A stretch of DNA of 64,000 nt from Cyrtodaria siliqua (Eukaryota > Mollusca > Bivalvia > Adapedonta > Hiatellidae), in assembly GCA_037043455.1 (NCBI GenBank), contig JAWPHD010008219.1, forward strand, positions 53,935-117,934, written 5' to 3'. Positions 20,651 through 31,721 of the stretch are shown piece by piece. The position numbers and the translations under genes are program-made. The notes under the pieces were generated by a model, which did no database searches, had not been told where the DNA came from, and saw only the letters and a list, made by a program, of their open reading frames with translations. The stretch's first letter is position 1, and the number at the start of each line of letters is the position of its first letter.

Positions 20651-21429
20651 TTTTACTGCATACTTTCATATTGTTTTCGATCAATGTTAATTGTATGACT
20701 ATTACTTTTCGTTGTATTTGTGTTATTTTTATAGCTTTTGATGGAATTCCCATCTTGTCATTCAGTTTCATTTTGTGTGGATGATTAGTTTGCGCGAAAA
20801 CGACGTCGGATGACGTCATTAAAAACATCAAGCGATTTTCTAAAGTTTGTTTACCATTTGATAACGTTAAAAACAGTGGGTGAGTGACCATTTCAATTAT
20901 TTTATCAATTTCTGCCATAAAAGGTTGAAAAAAAAACACGTATTTTTTTGTTGACACTATACCAAGGATTCCGTTATTTTTATTTGAAAGTAGTTCCTTA
21001 TTTCTATTTCGCGGCTCTTAGCAAGCACGAGCAAAAGTTCCGGTGCAATATCAATGTGTGCAATATCGTAGAATATTGCACACTTAGCTCAATGCAAACT
21101 AAACGGGACAATATGAAACTAAGTATACAATAAATATATATATGCGTCTTATCTGGAGCACTGTATGAGCAACCACTCTTCCGGGGAATGTTTACGGACG
21201 TGAATCAAGCTGGCACAGAAGCAACGAGTATTGGCTGCACATTGTTCTGCTTGCACACAGGACCGACACATCCCCTCCGAAGGCTGGCATACTTTCACAC
21301 CGAAGGCTGGCATACTTTCAGAGTACCTTGCTCAAGTAAGATACTACCACACACACTGACATGATACAAAGACCCTGTTAGAGATTGCTTATCTGGAAGG
21401 AAAGCATCAAAGGTTTCGGGGGCATATAG
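20651..21429. other. Non-coding DNA, nothing firm
   Basis: A TGACGTCATT site occurs near 20,810 and a TATCTGGAGCACTGTATG word at 21,148. A 15-bp phrase about a pharmacophore-like CGAAGGCTGGCATACTTTCA is repeated in tandem at 21,277-21,320. No gene was recognised. Confidence 0.45.
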
Positions 21430-22140
21430 TAATCGTACCGTCCGTCATTCCGCGGATTTTTAATTAACTTGGCACAAGTGATCACCATAACAAGATGATG
21501 TGTCGCGCGCAAAACCCAGATCCGTACATCAAAGGTCAAGGTCACACTTTAAGTTCATAGGTCAAACACAGGTAGGCAATTTCGTGTCCGGACCGTAACG
21601 TCACAACCCCTGCAGGAATTTTTAATTAACTTGGCACAAGTGATCACCATAACAAGCAATCTGTCATGCGCAAAACCCAGGTCCGTACCTCAAGGTCAAG
21701 GTCACACTTGAACTTCATAGGTCAAAAACAGGTACGCAATTTCGTGTCCGGACCGTAACGTCACAACCCCTGCAGGGATTTTTAAATAACTTGGTACAAG
21801 TGATCACCATTATAACAAGACAATGTGTCGCGCGCAAAACCCAGGTCGGTACCTCAAAGGTCAAGGTCACACTTGAAGTTATTAGGTAAAAAACAGGTAC
21901 GCAATTTCGTATCCGGACCGTTATGTCACAACCCCTGCAGGGATTTTTAAATAACTTGGCACAAGTGATCACTTGGAGGTCAAAAGTCAAATTGTGTCCG
22001 GTCATTCATGGACGGATTTTCAAATAACTTGGCACAAATGCTCACCACAACCAAACAATGTGTCGCGCACAAAATCCAGGTCCGTGGCTCCAAGGTCAAG
22101 GTCATACTTAGAGGTCAAATGTGACTTTGGGGGTATTTCT
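21430..22140. repeat. Tandem array, ~175-bp unit, about 4 copies
   Basis: The unit contains AACTTGGCACAAGTGATCAC, GTGTCGCGCGCAAAACCCAG, GGTCAAGGTCACACTTGAAG and TTCGTGTCCGGACCGTAACG. The first three copies share CCCCTGCAGGGATTTTTAA and the last is decayed. The 96-codon minus-strand frame is a repeat translation. In inverse orientation it is related to the 12.65-13.41 kb array. Confidence 0.9.
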
Positions 22141-23660
22141 CACTAACAGTGCTATTTCTTGTTTACTAATATTTCTGCACCGATATCCACAGACATATTA
22201 ATAAATTTGTTATTAGGTCTGTGCAATATCAGACTAATATCGCCATGTTTTGTTGTTGCATAGACTGCTTAACTGCACATATTTTGTGTTGACGCCACAT
22301 TTGTGTAATGTAGCCTCATTTGTATACCTTTACCCACTAGAATATGCAGGGTTCAAATTTAAAACTTATTTACTTGCTAAATTTGCAGATTGCAAGTAGG
22401 AAACATTAGTACTTGATAAATTGTTCAAGTAATAAAAGAAAACTACCTTACTAGGTCTCAGTCTACATGTATTCACTGAACATATTTATCTAACATGGTT
22501 ATAAATAGGTGGATATAAGTAAGTATAATTATACATTATTACATTCCTGCATCTAGCTGAATGTGAAATTGTCATTATTTACAGGTATAGCAATCCTTTT
22601 AAAATGAAACAAGGTTTCAAATTATATTAATGCAAGTACCTTAATTAAAATAGCAAGTAGAAAACCTTTGCACCTGCTTTTTTATAGCAAGTGGCTAAAA
22701 ATGTAAGTCAGAATATGCCAGGCGCGCAGCGTGCAATACTCATTTACTCACGTGAGTAAACTTTTCAAACGAAGGCTCAAAAAATAAAAAATCGAAATAC
22801 ACAATAAAAAGATGAGCCTAAATGCACCAGAAGTCATGTACAGCGTAATGAGTACACAAATATTTATTTGACATAGTGTGTGCAGTTTAATTTTATTCAG
22901 TTATTTTGTTAGAGTAATTCTCTTAGTTGAAACGCTTCCGAGTGCTTCGTCAACTGTATCAGTTTATGTGTTAATGAGCAAATTCTGCCTTTAAATTTGA
23001 TCACTGATATGTGTTTTATCATTTCTGAGAATTTAATTTATCATGTTTCTAGTCATTGAATTAACAATGTTTTTTCTTTGTATGATGTTTTACGTCCTTT
23101 TCAACGAATTAACAATGAACTTGGACTGTAATAAAGTCCTGAATAAAAGTAAAGATTGTGCACATTATCGAGAATACTACTATAAAACATGTTTAAAATT
23201 TTGACTTGTAAGTGGAAATCCAAGCATCACAACATTTGATTTTGAAATGCCCACTTCACTTTGTTGCGGACATTAAAAGGTTGCACATTTCAAATTAAAT
23301 CAATTTTGTGCATAGGTGCATGTACAGCAGTAATTGAGTTTAGGGTTATATTACTACAGGCACACATTTTATACCCGTTCCAGTTCTTAGAAAAGGGTTT
23401 AAAAAATCACGGAGCCAGTGTGCTTGCCAACTAATTTTTGTGTCCTCGATAGATCAGATTTTCTTGCATACCGGACAAGGATATCCGTCATTTTACAGAG
23501 GCTAGATATTTCCATCTCACCCTAGGGTCGAGATAAAATTCATGCGTGCCAACATCTGGTATACCGAAAAACATGCAAAACGATAGTAGCTGGCGGCGTC
23601 AATGCACAACATGTCTCTGATTTGCAAGAAAAATAATCTATCATGTGTATTCAGTTCAAA
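22141..23660. other. Non-coding DNA with SINE-tail and small hairpin fragments
   Basis: A small hairpin CACAGACATATTA...GGTCTGTG sits at 22,190-22,225 and recurs at about 24,273-24,300. GTATGATGTTTTACGTCCTT plus TTCAACGAATTAAC at 23,081-23,115 resembles the tail of the SINE at 39.68 kb. No credible open frame was found. Confidence 0.5.
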
Positions 23661-23741
23661 TAGGGAATTCCAACCCTCGGTATAAGTGTTTTAAGCCTCG
23701 GTTCCGATAAAAACACGTATACCGAGGGTTGGAATTCCCTA
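23661..23741. mobile_element. Short palindromic MITE (80 bp)
   Basis: TAGGGAATTCCAACCCTCGG plus TATA is mirrored by TATACCGAGGGTTGGAATTC plus CCTA, around a 33-bp loop. The right arm and its flank (ATCTTCATCGGATACCCATG) recur at about 63,640-63,690 as ATACCGAGTGTTGGAATTCC and ATCTTCACCGGATACCCATG. Confidence 0.85.
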
Positions 23742-25622
23742 TCTTCATCGGATACCCATGAAAGATTCTTATAATAAAGCAATACTAGCAGGGTTGTCTC
23801 TAATAGCCCGTAACCGGCTATATTCGCCGTCTGTTTTGAATGTGGAGCTGGCGGTAAACAATTTTTATTTATATTTTTTTTAATCAGTATAAAATATTTT
23901 GAAATTATTTCATCATCTGAAAGAATCATGAAATAACTAAAAATCCTGACCTTAATTAGCACCAAAAACATGAGATTGCGTGAGACCTCATGCTTATTCG
24001 CGGGGAAGAATGCACGTCTATAAACGTCTAGACACTTTTTTATATACGCGGTCTAGGTTGCATCTATAAAAGTCTGTATGTAAAAAAAGCACACAAAGAC
24101 GGCAACCATTTCACAACACAGTTAATTTTACATAGCTCTGCATGTGTAGCAGGACCCCTCTGGACCTGACTGTAGAACTTGATGAATTTTCTTAAACATG
24201 TTAAAAATATTTTCTTTGTGAAACTTGATGTCTGTTGCACGAAAAATAATGAACGAGACAGATTTGTTCACCCACAGACATTTTTGTTATTAGGTCTGTG
24301 GTTCACCACAAGTTATATTTGGGGGATTATACGCCACGGGATATCTTTTAGAAAGTTTCACACACTGGCAGTGATTCCAATGAATAAATAAAAATTCAGA
24401 GACAAATTTCAATCGGATGCCATGATCAGGTTATTATGTCAGAACAGACTTCAGTACAGTACATGTACTGGTATGGTAAATGGCAAGATCGATGAATAAC
24501 AAATCCTTTACCAAACGTTCCGAACGATAGCATGATACAAATATAGTGACAGTGTGATAAACGACAATATTATGTTATTTTTCCTTTTTAGCGAGCATCA
24601 TATGCAGCAATATGGAACATCAGATAATAAAAAAGCAAATTTATAAGATATTTACTACAGGTGCCCCTCCCACCAACTCGGCAAAGCCAACTGCCTCGCA
24701 TTTAATTTCATCACACCTTCATAACCTGGAAGTATTCTAAACATATAAATCAACATAAAACAAGTCGTTGTACCACACATATTCAATGGACAGTTACCAT
24801 CTTCCTACCATTGGTCGTCTTATGATGATTTGCTACACCCATCCGAGTCTGCTACTCAAAAAACGACATTTTGTGAAGGCTGCTTCACTGCGCATGTCCC
24901 TTCTCTTTGTAGCGTTGACGATTCTTTTCTCCAAGTACCCTAACCTAAGTCTATTTACAGTTTCTGGTAATACCATTCTATAAATCTTATTATTGAATTA
25001 ATAATAAAGGAAAGATTGCAACGGCCTCAATACTATTAAACAGGGTTAAAAAGATCGTTCTACATGGACTTTTCAGATCCTACAGTATTCTGAAATCCGA
25101 ACATCACGATTTGTGATTTTTAACATACTCTGTTTATTCCAGAAGCTTTTTATTTATAAAACCAAACATGTTTGAACTAAAATTACGAAAACAAGCATTT
25201 GTATGTGTTTTTATTTGATAAAATACAATAAATAAGAATATTCGTAAATGGCCCCTCCGTTTCGGAATTCGTAATTGGTTGGTTCTTCGCAAACGGCGTA
25301 TAACATCTACACTATATACAGAACCGTCTACACTATATACAGAACCGACAAGTTGGAACTACTCGGCGATCTTCAACACAGGCAAAACCGGCTCTTTCCC
25401 TCTCATTCTACAAGATGCCATGTATTTGTTCCAACGAAACGTTGCTTGATTTTAAAAGCAGTTCATCGGTCAATCAAGAATCGAAATAAAATTAACCCAT
25501 ACTTTTTAAAATGGGTGGGAAGTAACACTTTGCGACGGAATAGCTGTATAAATTGTAGATAGAAACAGTTAAATGCGCATTGCTCTTTCTTGCTATTTTT
25601 AAGGAAGGGAGTTGTTTTTTAG
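23742..25622. other. Non-coding or 5'-flank DNA
   Basis: Upstream of the plus-strand exon cluster. At 25,308-25,348 a 20-bp unit CTACACTATATACAGAACCG occurs twice. A frame at about 25,350-25,447 (containing NTGKTGSFPLILQDAMY and ending at TGA) has protein-like composition and might be a remnant exon, but I see no clear splice sites. Nothing else was recognised. Confidence 0.4.
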
Positions 25623-25770
25623 CAGAAACAAACTGGATAGAGCTTTAAGGCAACATGCCGAGGCCACCGGAGAGGTTTGTGAGAAAGTTGTTCTCAGAAC
25701 GGCAGGTCAGCGTGGAACCAACGTGTTCTTAAACGAGGATCAAGTGATAGACTTGCTATCAGGATCTCTG
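25623..25770 (+). CDS. Putative exon 1 of 3 of an unrecognised plus-strand gene
   Basis: The acceptor GAGTTGTTTTTTAG precedes a 148-nt exon open in one frame, giving RNKLDRALRQHAEATGEV, then CEKVVLRTAG, and ending DQVIDLLSGSL at a GTTAGA donor. It leaves in phase 0, matching the start of the exon at 26,268. Composition is normal for soluble protein (charged helices). The upstream exon and start codon were not found. I infer a cytosolic or nuclear protein; the family is not recognised. Confidence 0.55.
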
Positions 25771-26267
25771 GTTAGAATTTTTAGATCTTAAATAATTTAT
25801 CCGTGCGTATTCATGTTATTATTATTGTTATGTAATATAAATAAACAAGCAGTAAAAATATAAGAGTTTATGAATCACATGTGAATTTATAAACAATAAA
25901 AAGGTAAGATTTATATTTTAATCGCAAACCCCGCATTTGCACTGGCATTTATATAACAGTAGGTATAAAAGGCGAACAGGAAAAGTAGCTTAAACAGAAG
26001 GCAGTCAAACAAAAACACGCTGACTCAACAAAGAACGTTGTCATGGATAAAAGCAATTATGAGAACACAAATTGATTTTATTATTGTTGCACCCGAATGC
26101 CAAAATAACACCTATAGTATTGACGATGTGCCAACACGCGACCAGATGTATAATTGTTACTTAACGCTTTCAAACAAATTAAACCTTGCTTTTATATAAA
26201 AGAGCTGAATACTGTTAACTTGTGAAATTATTATCTGTGACACTCACTTTCTATACATTTTTCACAG

Positions 26268-26381
26268 ATCGATCCATCTACACTCGAAATGGTTTGGGTG
26301 GTAGACTGGCCAGGTTCGAATTTGCCCAGGGAGGATTTGTTTCATCGTATCTTAACGCCTATTGACCTGCGACCTTTGCAG
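26268..26381 (+). CDS. Putative exon 2 of 3, plus-strand gene
   Basis: The acceptor TTTTTCACAG precedes 114 nt (38 codons), ending at a GTTAGT donor, phase 0 at both ends. It encodes a segment starting IDPSTLEMVWVVDWPGSN and ending ILTPIDLRPLQ. Both splice sites are strong and the frame joins cleanly to 25,623-25,770. Neighbouring DNA is AT-rich with stops, so the open segment stands out. No domain is recognised. Confidence 0.55.
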
Positions 26382-26504
26382 GTTAGTAGACATCATATAC
26401 ATGTATATATAATATGCAATACATACTATAGAAAAAGTTGCAAACAAGCCAAGTCGAACCAACTCCATTGTCTGTGAATAAAGATAGAGGTTAATCAACA
26501 TTTG

Positions 26505-26780
26505 TTTCGAATTACGAGAAATATACAATTCCGGAGGGCAGATATCTGATAAAAACAAGAGTTATTACTAGATATGTACTGCTTACATTGGCAATTTTGC
26601 CATATATGATAACATATGATTTCATTCTCATATGAGAATCATATGATTCTATTACAAAAGGAGCCACATATGAGTATCATGTGATACCTAGTATATGATA
26701 TGTTTCATATAAGTCTCATATGAAAATAAATTCATAAACGTTTAGTTTTTAAACACACATTTTCTAATAAGTGTTACGAA
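26505..26780 (+). repeat. CATATGA-word repeat, first copy
   Basis: Starts TTTCGAATTACGAGAAATAT plus ACAATTCCGGAGGGCAG. It continues through a cluster of palindromic CATATGA and TCATATG words around ATTCTCATATGAGAATCATA, ending ATAAATTCATAAACGTTTAG. About 95% identical to 27,455-27,740, except for small indels such as the TTTA insertion after GGGCAG. Confidence 0.85.
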
Positions 26781-27403
26781 AAAAATATTTGTCCAACTTT
26801 CATATGATTCCATGATTATACTCGTATGATTCGTATATAGAAAGTTTTATTTGTGAATCATGTACTGCTTCTTACATATCACGATCATATAACAGGTATC
26901 ACATGATTCTCATATGTCGCCTGTGTACAATACGAAATCAATGATAATCTATATATTATATTTCTTCGCAATAATGTTTTATAAAACATGACTTTAAAGC
27001 TACTCTTACACACATTTTATATGCAACGATGTAAATTCATGTCTTGAGGTGATTATTAATTATTGTTTCCCACTAGGGTATTATAATTTCCTAGACATCT
27101 CTATTAATTACCGGCAGACATGTTATATGACTATTTATCTTGTAAATATTCATCTTTCAGATATAAACTAATATACTAATTCTTACTGACACCAGTATAT
27201 TGGTATATTTACGAGAACTCGCCCAGGCGCGCTCAAACAATGTGTGGTGGATCTTAAACGGTTACCACGGCGATTAAATTCATTGACACTGCTTCCTTTA
27301 TACATGTATTAATTATGTATATAACGTTAAATTCAACGCTGACATTTAATACGCATTCTTGAAAAGCAGTAACAACACCTAAACATGCATTTGAGTGTGT
27401 GTA

Positions 27404-27420
27404 GGGTGGGTGGGGTGGGG
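27404..27420 (+). other. Canonical G-quadruplex motif
   Basis: GGGTGGGTGGGGTGGGG: four G-runs separated by single T loops, the most stable class of G4 sequence. It lies inside the TIR element in the candidate intron, on the same strand as the flanking exons. Confidence 0.85.
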
Positions 27421-27454
27421 TGTAGTCCCTCCACCAATTAAAGCAATGTTTTGT

Positions 27455-27740
27455 TTCGAATTACGAGAAATATACAATTCCGGAGGGCAGTTTAGATATC
27501 TGATAAAAACAAAAGTTATTACTAGATATGTACTGCTTACATTGGCAATTTTGCCACATATGATAACATATGATTTCATTCTCATATGAGAATCATATGA
27601 TTCTATTACAAAAGGAGCCACCTATGAGAATCATATGATACCTATTATATGATATGTTTCATATAAGTCTCATATGAGAATAAATTCATAAATGTTTAGA
27701 TTTTAAAACACACACATTTTCTTATACGTGTTATGAAAAA
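27455..27740 (+). repeat. CATATGA-word repeat, second copy, inside the TIR element
   Basis: A near-identical copy of 26,505-26,780, beginning TTTCGAATTACGAGAAATAT and containing TTCTCATATGAGAATCATAT and AAAGGAGCCACCTATGAG. It sits wholly between the terminal inverted repeats, so the first copy probably marks a second, truncated member of the same family. Confidence 0.85.
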
Positions 27741-28615
27741 AATAATATACTGACGTCAATTAGTATAAAGTTTAAATCTGAAAGATGAATATTACAAGAT
27801 AACTATTATTAACATGTCTGCCTGTAATCAATAAACATGTCTAATAGTGCATCTTCTAATGTATATTGAGGATATGACACACCCACTACAGCCACATATC
27901 ATTCCAGTACATGCTGTTATTGGCCCAGCAGAGAGAAAATAAACGGTCAGGAGAACTGTCCAATATGGTTCATTAACACGTTTGTTATTTATGACCTCCC
28001 GCCTGCCGCCAATCATTATGCAGCCTTTCATCAACTGTTAATGAACTGTTAAATTGCTGAATGGTTTTTATTTCAATGGGATCCGGGATGCAATAAATAG
28101 CAAGCTTGTGTTAAGGAGGCTCAAAGATTACAATCAAAAGATATGTACTGGTAAACAACACTACATCCATAATGACCCATGATGTTTTAATGAGCAGTAA
28201 AGACTAAATTAAGCATTGTTGTTCATGCCTATGCTAAATATCGTGAACTGTCTTTTTGTAGTATATAATGAAAGATAATTTACAATACACATGTCAATTA
28301 AATGTATTTTGTAGTAAGGACACACAATCAGTTTTTCTTGCCCCTTCTTTTTTTTGTATATTATATTTTTATTTTGCTCCCATCAAGGTACCGTATAACA
28401 AAACAATTTTACAAAGCATGAACATTGTACATGCCAATTTTAAAGGCTAGAATTAAAGGAGACTATAACAGTGAAGATTGAATCGAGGAAAAATGTAATG
28501 CCTCTTAGTTTAAATATAAGCCAATATCGCGGGTATCAATGTCTGCAGGGTCTTATAAAAACAACAATAAACTACGCTGTGATCTTGGGTGAAACATGTC
28601 TCATAATGTTTACAG

Positions 28616-28918
28616 TGTTAGCAAGACGGAGGCACTCACAATTTCCAAGTGTCTTGGTGGTGATTTAAAGCGTTTATCAATTTTTATCAAAATTTTAGGA
28701 GTTTTTGGATTTCGCAGCAGAGTTCTTCAGAATAATTTCGGTGCGGCTCTGCTGGCATGGTGTGCCATGTATATGCTGCATAAATACAGATGGATCTTGA
28801 AGAACATGAGGCATTTCAACCTTCCTATTTTGTATGGTAAACCTACAGTTGGTAAGACGTTGGTCGCCCAGTGTGGGGCGTGGTTGAATGGCTGCACAGA
28901 ACTACAATTTGCGTCAAG
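28616..28918 (+). CDS. Putative exon with Walker A P-loop (NTPase)
   Basis: The acceptor ATGTTTACAG precedes an exon that completes a codon with one base, then reads VSKTEALTISKCLGGDLKR and on to LPILYGKPTVGKTLVAQCG, WLNGCTELQFAS, ending at a GTATAT donor. GKPTVGKT matches the Walker A pattern GxxxxGK[ST], preceded by a hydrophobic strand (LPILY) as expected. A hydrophobic helix-like NFGAALLAWCAMYML precedes it. This resembles the ATPase part of DUF927-like or virus/transposon-type P-loop proteins found in multi-copy in bivalves, but I cannot assign a family. The Walker B motif must lie in a later exon, not found here. An ATG at 28,596 lies just upstream in frame, so a first-exon reading is also possible. 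Confidence 0.6.
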
Positions 28919-29003
28919 GTATATTCGTTGATAACAATTTCTAAAACATAAGTAATATATAATATATAATAATCAGGTTATATATAATAACCTAGGAATA
29001 TTT

Positions 29004-29187
29004 ATGTGAGGAAGCTATCCAGCTGGCTTGCGGAACGTCGGCATTTCTACCCAGGTGCCTGCTCATGCACGAATATTGCCCAGAAGGGCACCTAGTGTCT
29101 TCCTCCACCAGTGGAAGCTGGAAAGTCGCCAAATGATCTTAACCGATGGTGCGACTATAAAATCCAATTTAATTCAATTCAATTCAA
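29004..29187 (+). mobile_element. Meta-type SINE, 5'-truncated, plus strand
   Basis: Reads ATGTGAGGAAGCTATCCAGC, TGGCTTGCGGAACGTCGGCA, TTCTACCCAGGTGCC, GTCTTCCTCCACCAGTGGAA, GCTGGAAAGTCGCCAAATGA, GGTGCGACTATAAAATCCAA and an AATTCAATTC tail. Same family as 11,763-11,935 (inverse). The head with Pol III A and B boxes is missing. Confidence 0.85.
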
Positions 29188-29574
29188 TATAAAATAACCT
29201 ACTCGTTTATTGCAACATAGTGTTCACAGAACGGTGCATTTACAATAGAACCAGCGATCGTATTATTGTATATAGTAATTACGCATACCATTAGAATACA
29301 CGTTCGGATCATAACTTCACCGCGTCTACTTTTGAAAGACATGTGCTTATAAGGCACATGTACATGTGATATTGCAAAACATACTTGTAAACCAACACTT
29401 TTGGTCTGGAAGTGGTATACAGAATTATAGTATTATCGTGTACATGACTATACAATGGTGCATTTTGAAATCATTTAAATAATGTTTAACATTTATGATC
29501 TCACATTAATTTTAAAACAATAGACACGGTGGTACATGTTCTAAGTTCTGTATTATGTTAGTGCGAACGTTCAG
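29188..29574. other. Non-coding DNA, nothing recognised
   Basis: AT-rich, no open frame of interest. It contains a GGCACATGTACATGTG palindrome at about 29,353. Confidence 0.5.
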
Positions 29575-29850
29575 TCTATTAATGCTGCCATGTTGGTTAC
29601 AGAATAGTTCATGGCAGAAATTTCTTTGCTTTCACTGTCCCATTTTATTGGGATGTGTGGGGTTTGGTGCACCTTATAACGTGGCATTTTTGCTGCTGGC
29701 CGTTCCAAGGCGGCAGTCCTACTCCCTGTTTGTGTTTGTGACGTCATATGCCTTGTTTCATTCTCATGTTTGTCGTTTTGCATGTTTTGTGGTTTACTGT
29801 GATATATGAAAGCTGCACTTCCTGTTCGACTTTTATATTTACTTTCATGA
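29575..29850 (+). repeat. Dispersed repeat, copy 1 (second at 37.9 kb)
   Basis: CTATTAATGCTGCCATGTTG, AGAATAGTTCATGGC, CCGTTCCAAGGCGGCAGTCC and TTTGTGTTTGTGACGTCATA recur in order, same orientation, at 37,905-38,165 with about 75-80% identity. Open frames of 84 and 100 codons on the two strands are shadows of this repeat. Element type unknown. Confidence 0.75.
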
Positions 29851-30900
29851 AATATCTCACGTGATTTCAACAATTTCTAAATGGCGTCGTACTTTTGGTG
29901 ATTTCGTAACATCACAGTTGATATTCTCGCTGAATGCGTGTTATGTAATTAATATAATTTTACATTCGTGCTCATTTATGATTGAAGTTAAACTCCTTAG
30001 CACAATTGAAATGATGCTCGAGACGTTGCCATATCGTTTTCATAATTTCAGCTATAAATTAGCACGCATGTAAGCCCCTCTGTACAGGCACTGTAAATTA
30101 CCTAATACCAGTACTAATCTCTTCATTTCCATATTAATGAAGATGTACTTCACCCTTTCTGATGTCCTGGCTAACAAGCAGCACTATGCCTTTTGTTTGG
30201 GATGACCTTCACCAGCAGTTACGTTTATATTACACGTAATTGGTTACAGTAGGGCTGTTATAGGGCTCTTAATTTATTGTAGGTAGTGATTTGAAAATGA
30301 AATAATCAAAATTCTACATAAATCAGTGGAACCGGTTCTTAAAGGGTAAATACAACTATATAACACTTGAAAATAAATCAAAAACATTTAAGAGATACTG
30401 TTCAACTTCCTCGTACAATTTAATTGTTTGAACCAAATATTGATAGGTGGCTATAGTGTGTAAAACTAGGAAAAAACGTATACTGTATGAATAATGTATA
30501 GGTTCGCTTGAGATGTTATCTCCCTTTATGAAATTCCGTTATTTTGAAATGAACTAATGGGCTTATAGAAACTCTAACTTTCACTATAATTGCATGGACA
30601 TATTCTTGCTTACAAAATGTCTTTGTTGAAAATAGCACAAAGCTCTGCGCCAATATCACACACTTGGCTGATTATACTTAAACAGGATTTTCTGTTTGTT
30701 TTTGTCAAATTGAAAATGAGTAATACCATACAATAAGATATGTGTCCTAATGTAAAACGTGCGTAAATAGAACGTAAATCAAAACTGGTATTTTCTATGC
30801 TTATTTGAACGAAATTGAAGGAGATAATGAGGTTAGGCAAACACAAATAAATTATTATAGATACATGTATAATAATGCATTTCACAAACTATCCAAAGTA
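29851..30900. other. Non-coding DNA, nothing recognised
   Basis: A 91-codon minus-strand frame at 30,610-30,885 has no domain. No repeats or RNA genes were seen. Confidence 0.5.
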
Positions 30901-30901
30901 T

Positions 30902-31045
30902 TCATTATTAGTAAATAGTAATTAGGGACTAGGAACCAATAAATAGGAACTAGTTAACAGTAATTAGGGACTAAGAACCAGTAAATAGGAACTAGTAAAC
31001 AGTAATTAGTGACTAGGAACCAGTAAGTAGGAGCTAGGAACTTGT
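30902..31045 (+). repeat. Minisatellite, ~47-bp unit, 3 copies
   Basis: Unit AGTAATTAGGGACTAGGAAC then CAGTAAATAGGAACTAGTAA, about three copies. Words such as CTAGTTCCTATTTGCTAGTT at 63,848 look like a distant inverse relative. Confidence 0.85.
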
Positions 31046-31157
31046 AAAAAGAAACGATGCATCTGCAGTGTAAAGTACAAATCTAACAGATTCCCACAAG
31101 ATAAGTATCAACCAGAAGCAAACAATCATGCACGGGTGGTAGTGTAAGTCACAGAAA

Positions 31158-31335
31158 TCATATAATACTGTACACATGCCAATGAAATCATATAACACTG
31201 TACAAATGCCAATGAAATTATATAATACTGTACAAATGCCAATGAAGTCATATAATACTGTACAAATGCCAATGAAATCATATAATACTGTACAAATGCC
31301 AATGAAAGCATATCATACTGTACAAATGCCAATGA
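31158..31335 (+). repeat. Minisatellite, 30-bp unit, ~6 copies
   Basis: Unit CATATAATACTGTACAAATG plus CCAATGAAAT. The unit is a multiple of three, giving a minus-strand frame of ten-residue repeats (LAFVQYYMIS) that I regard as a by-product. Confidence 0.9.
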
Positions 31336-31624
31336 GAAAAACAGAAGTATAATCTACATATTATATTGTTCATTTTCTTTTCAAATTACGGGTCTTGTCT
31401 AAGCAGTAGCGAGATACATGTGTATACATGATTGACCAGTGATGCAACACCTAAACATTGGCATATATTGTTTGTTGATATAGCTGTTTGAAAGAGTTTA
31501 GTTGAAGAGTTCATGAAAGATTGAAACGATTTGTGCAATGTTTCAATTATTAAGTTGCATTTGGGAACATGTATTCACATAAATACACACTAGAGTCAGA
31601 TCAAATATGTATTTCAAAGAATCT

Positions 31625-31721
31625 GACTAATCTGAGAAATAAGTCGTGCGATCTAATCTAAGTGTGTCACCAGACTAATCTGAGAAAGAAGTCGTGCGAT
31701 CTAATCTAATTGTGTCACCAA
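31625..31721 (+). repeat. Tandem duplication, ~49-bp unit, two copies
   Basis: GACTAATCTGAGAAATAAGT then CGTGCGATCTAATCTAAGTG and TGTCACCA, repeated once with two substitutions (AAATAAG/AAAGAAG, AAGTG/AATTG). Confidence 0.85.

Larger units (their letters stand above)
27091..27845. mobile_element. ~755-bp element with ~110-bp terminal inverted repeats
   Basis: The left arm (27,091-27,202) contains GGCAGACATGTTATATGACT, TCTTGTAAATATTCATCTTT and CAGATATAAACTAATATACT. The right arm (27,745-27,845) carries the reverse complements AGTATAAAGTTTAAATCTGA, AAGATGAATATTACAAGATA and ACATGTCTGCCTGTAATC. Between them lie a G-quadruplex motif and the second CATATGA-word copy. No transposase is encoded, so it is non-autonomous. 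TSD not resolved. Confidence 0.75.
26382..28615 (+). other. Candidate intron carrying mobile elements
   Basis: Between the exon at 26,268 and the P-loop exon at 28,616. It holds two copies of a CATATGA-rich repeat, a TIR element and a G4 motif, listed separately. The phase mismatch between the flanking exons (0 out, then one base completing a codon) suggests a further small exon that I could not identify. Confidence 0.4.

Noticed and set aside
20550..20957. 135-codon minus-strand frame
   Set aside because: It starts in unique DNA but ends within the arm of a palindromic MITE, and shows no domain.
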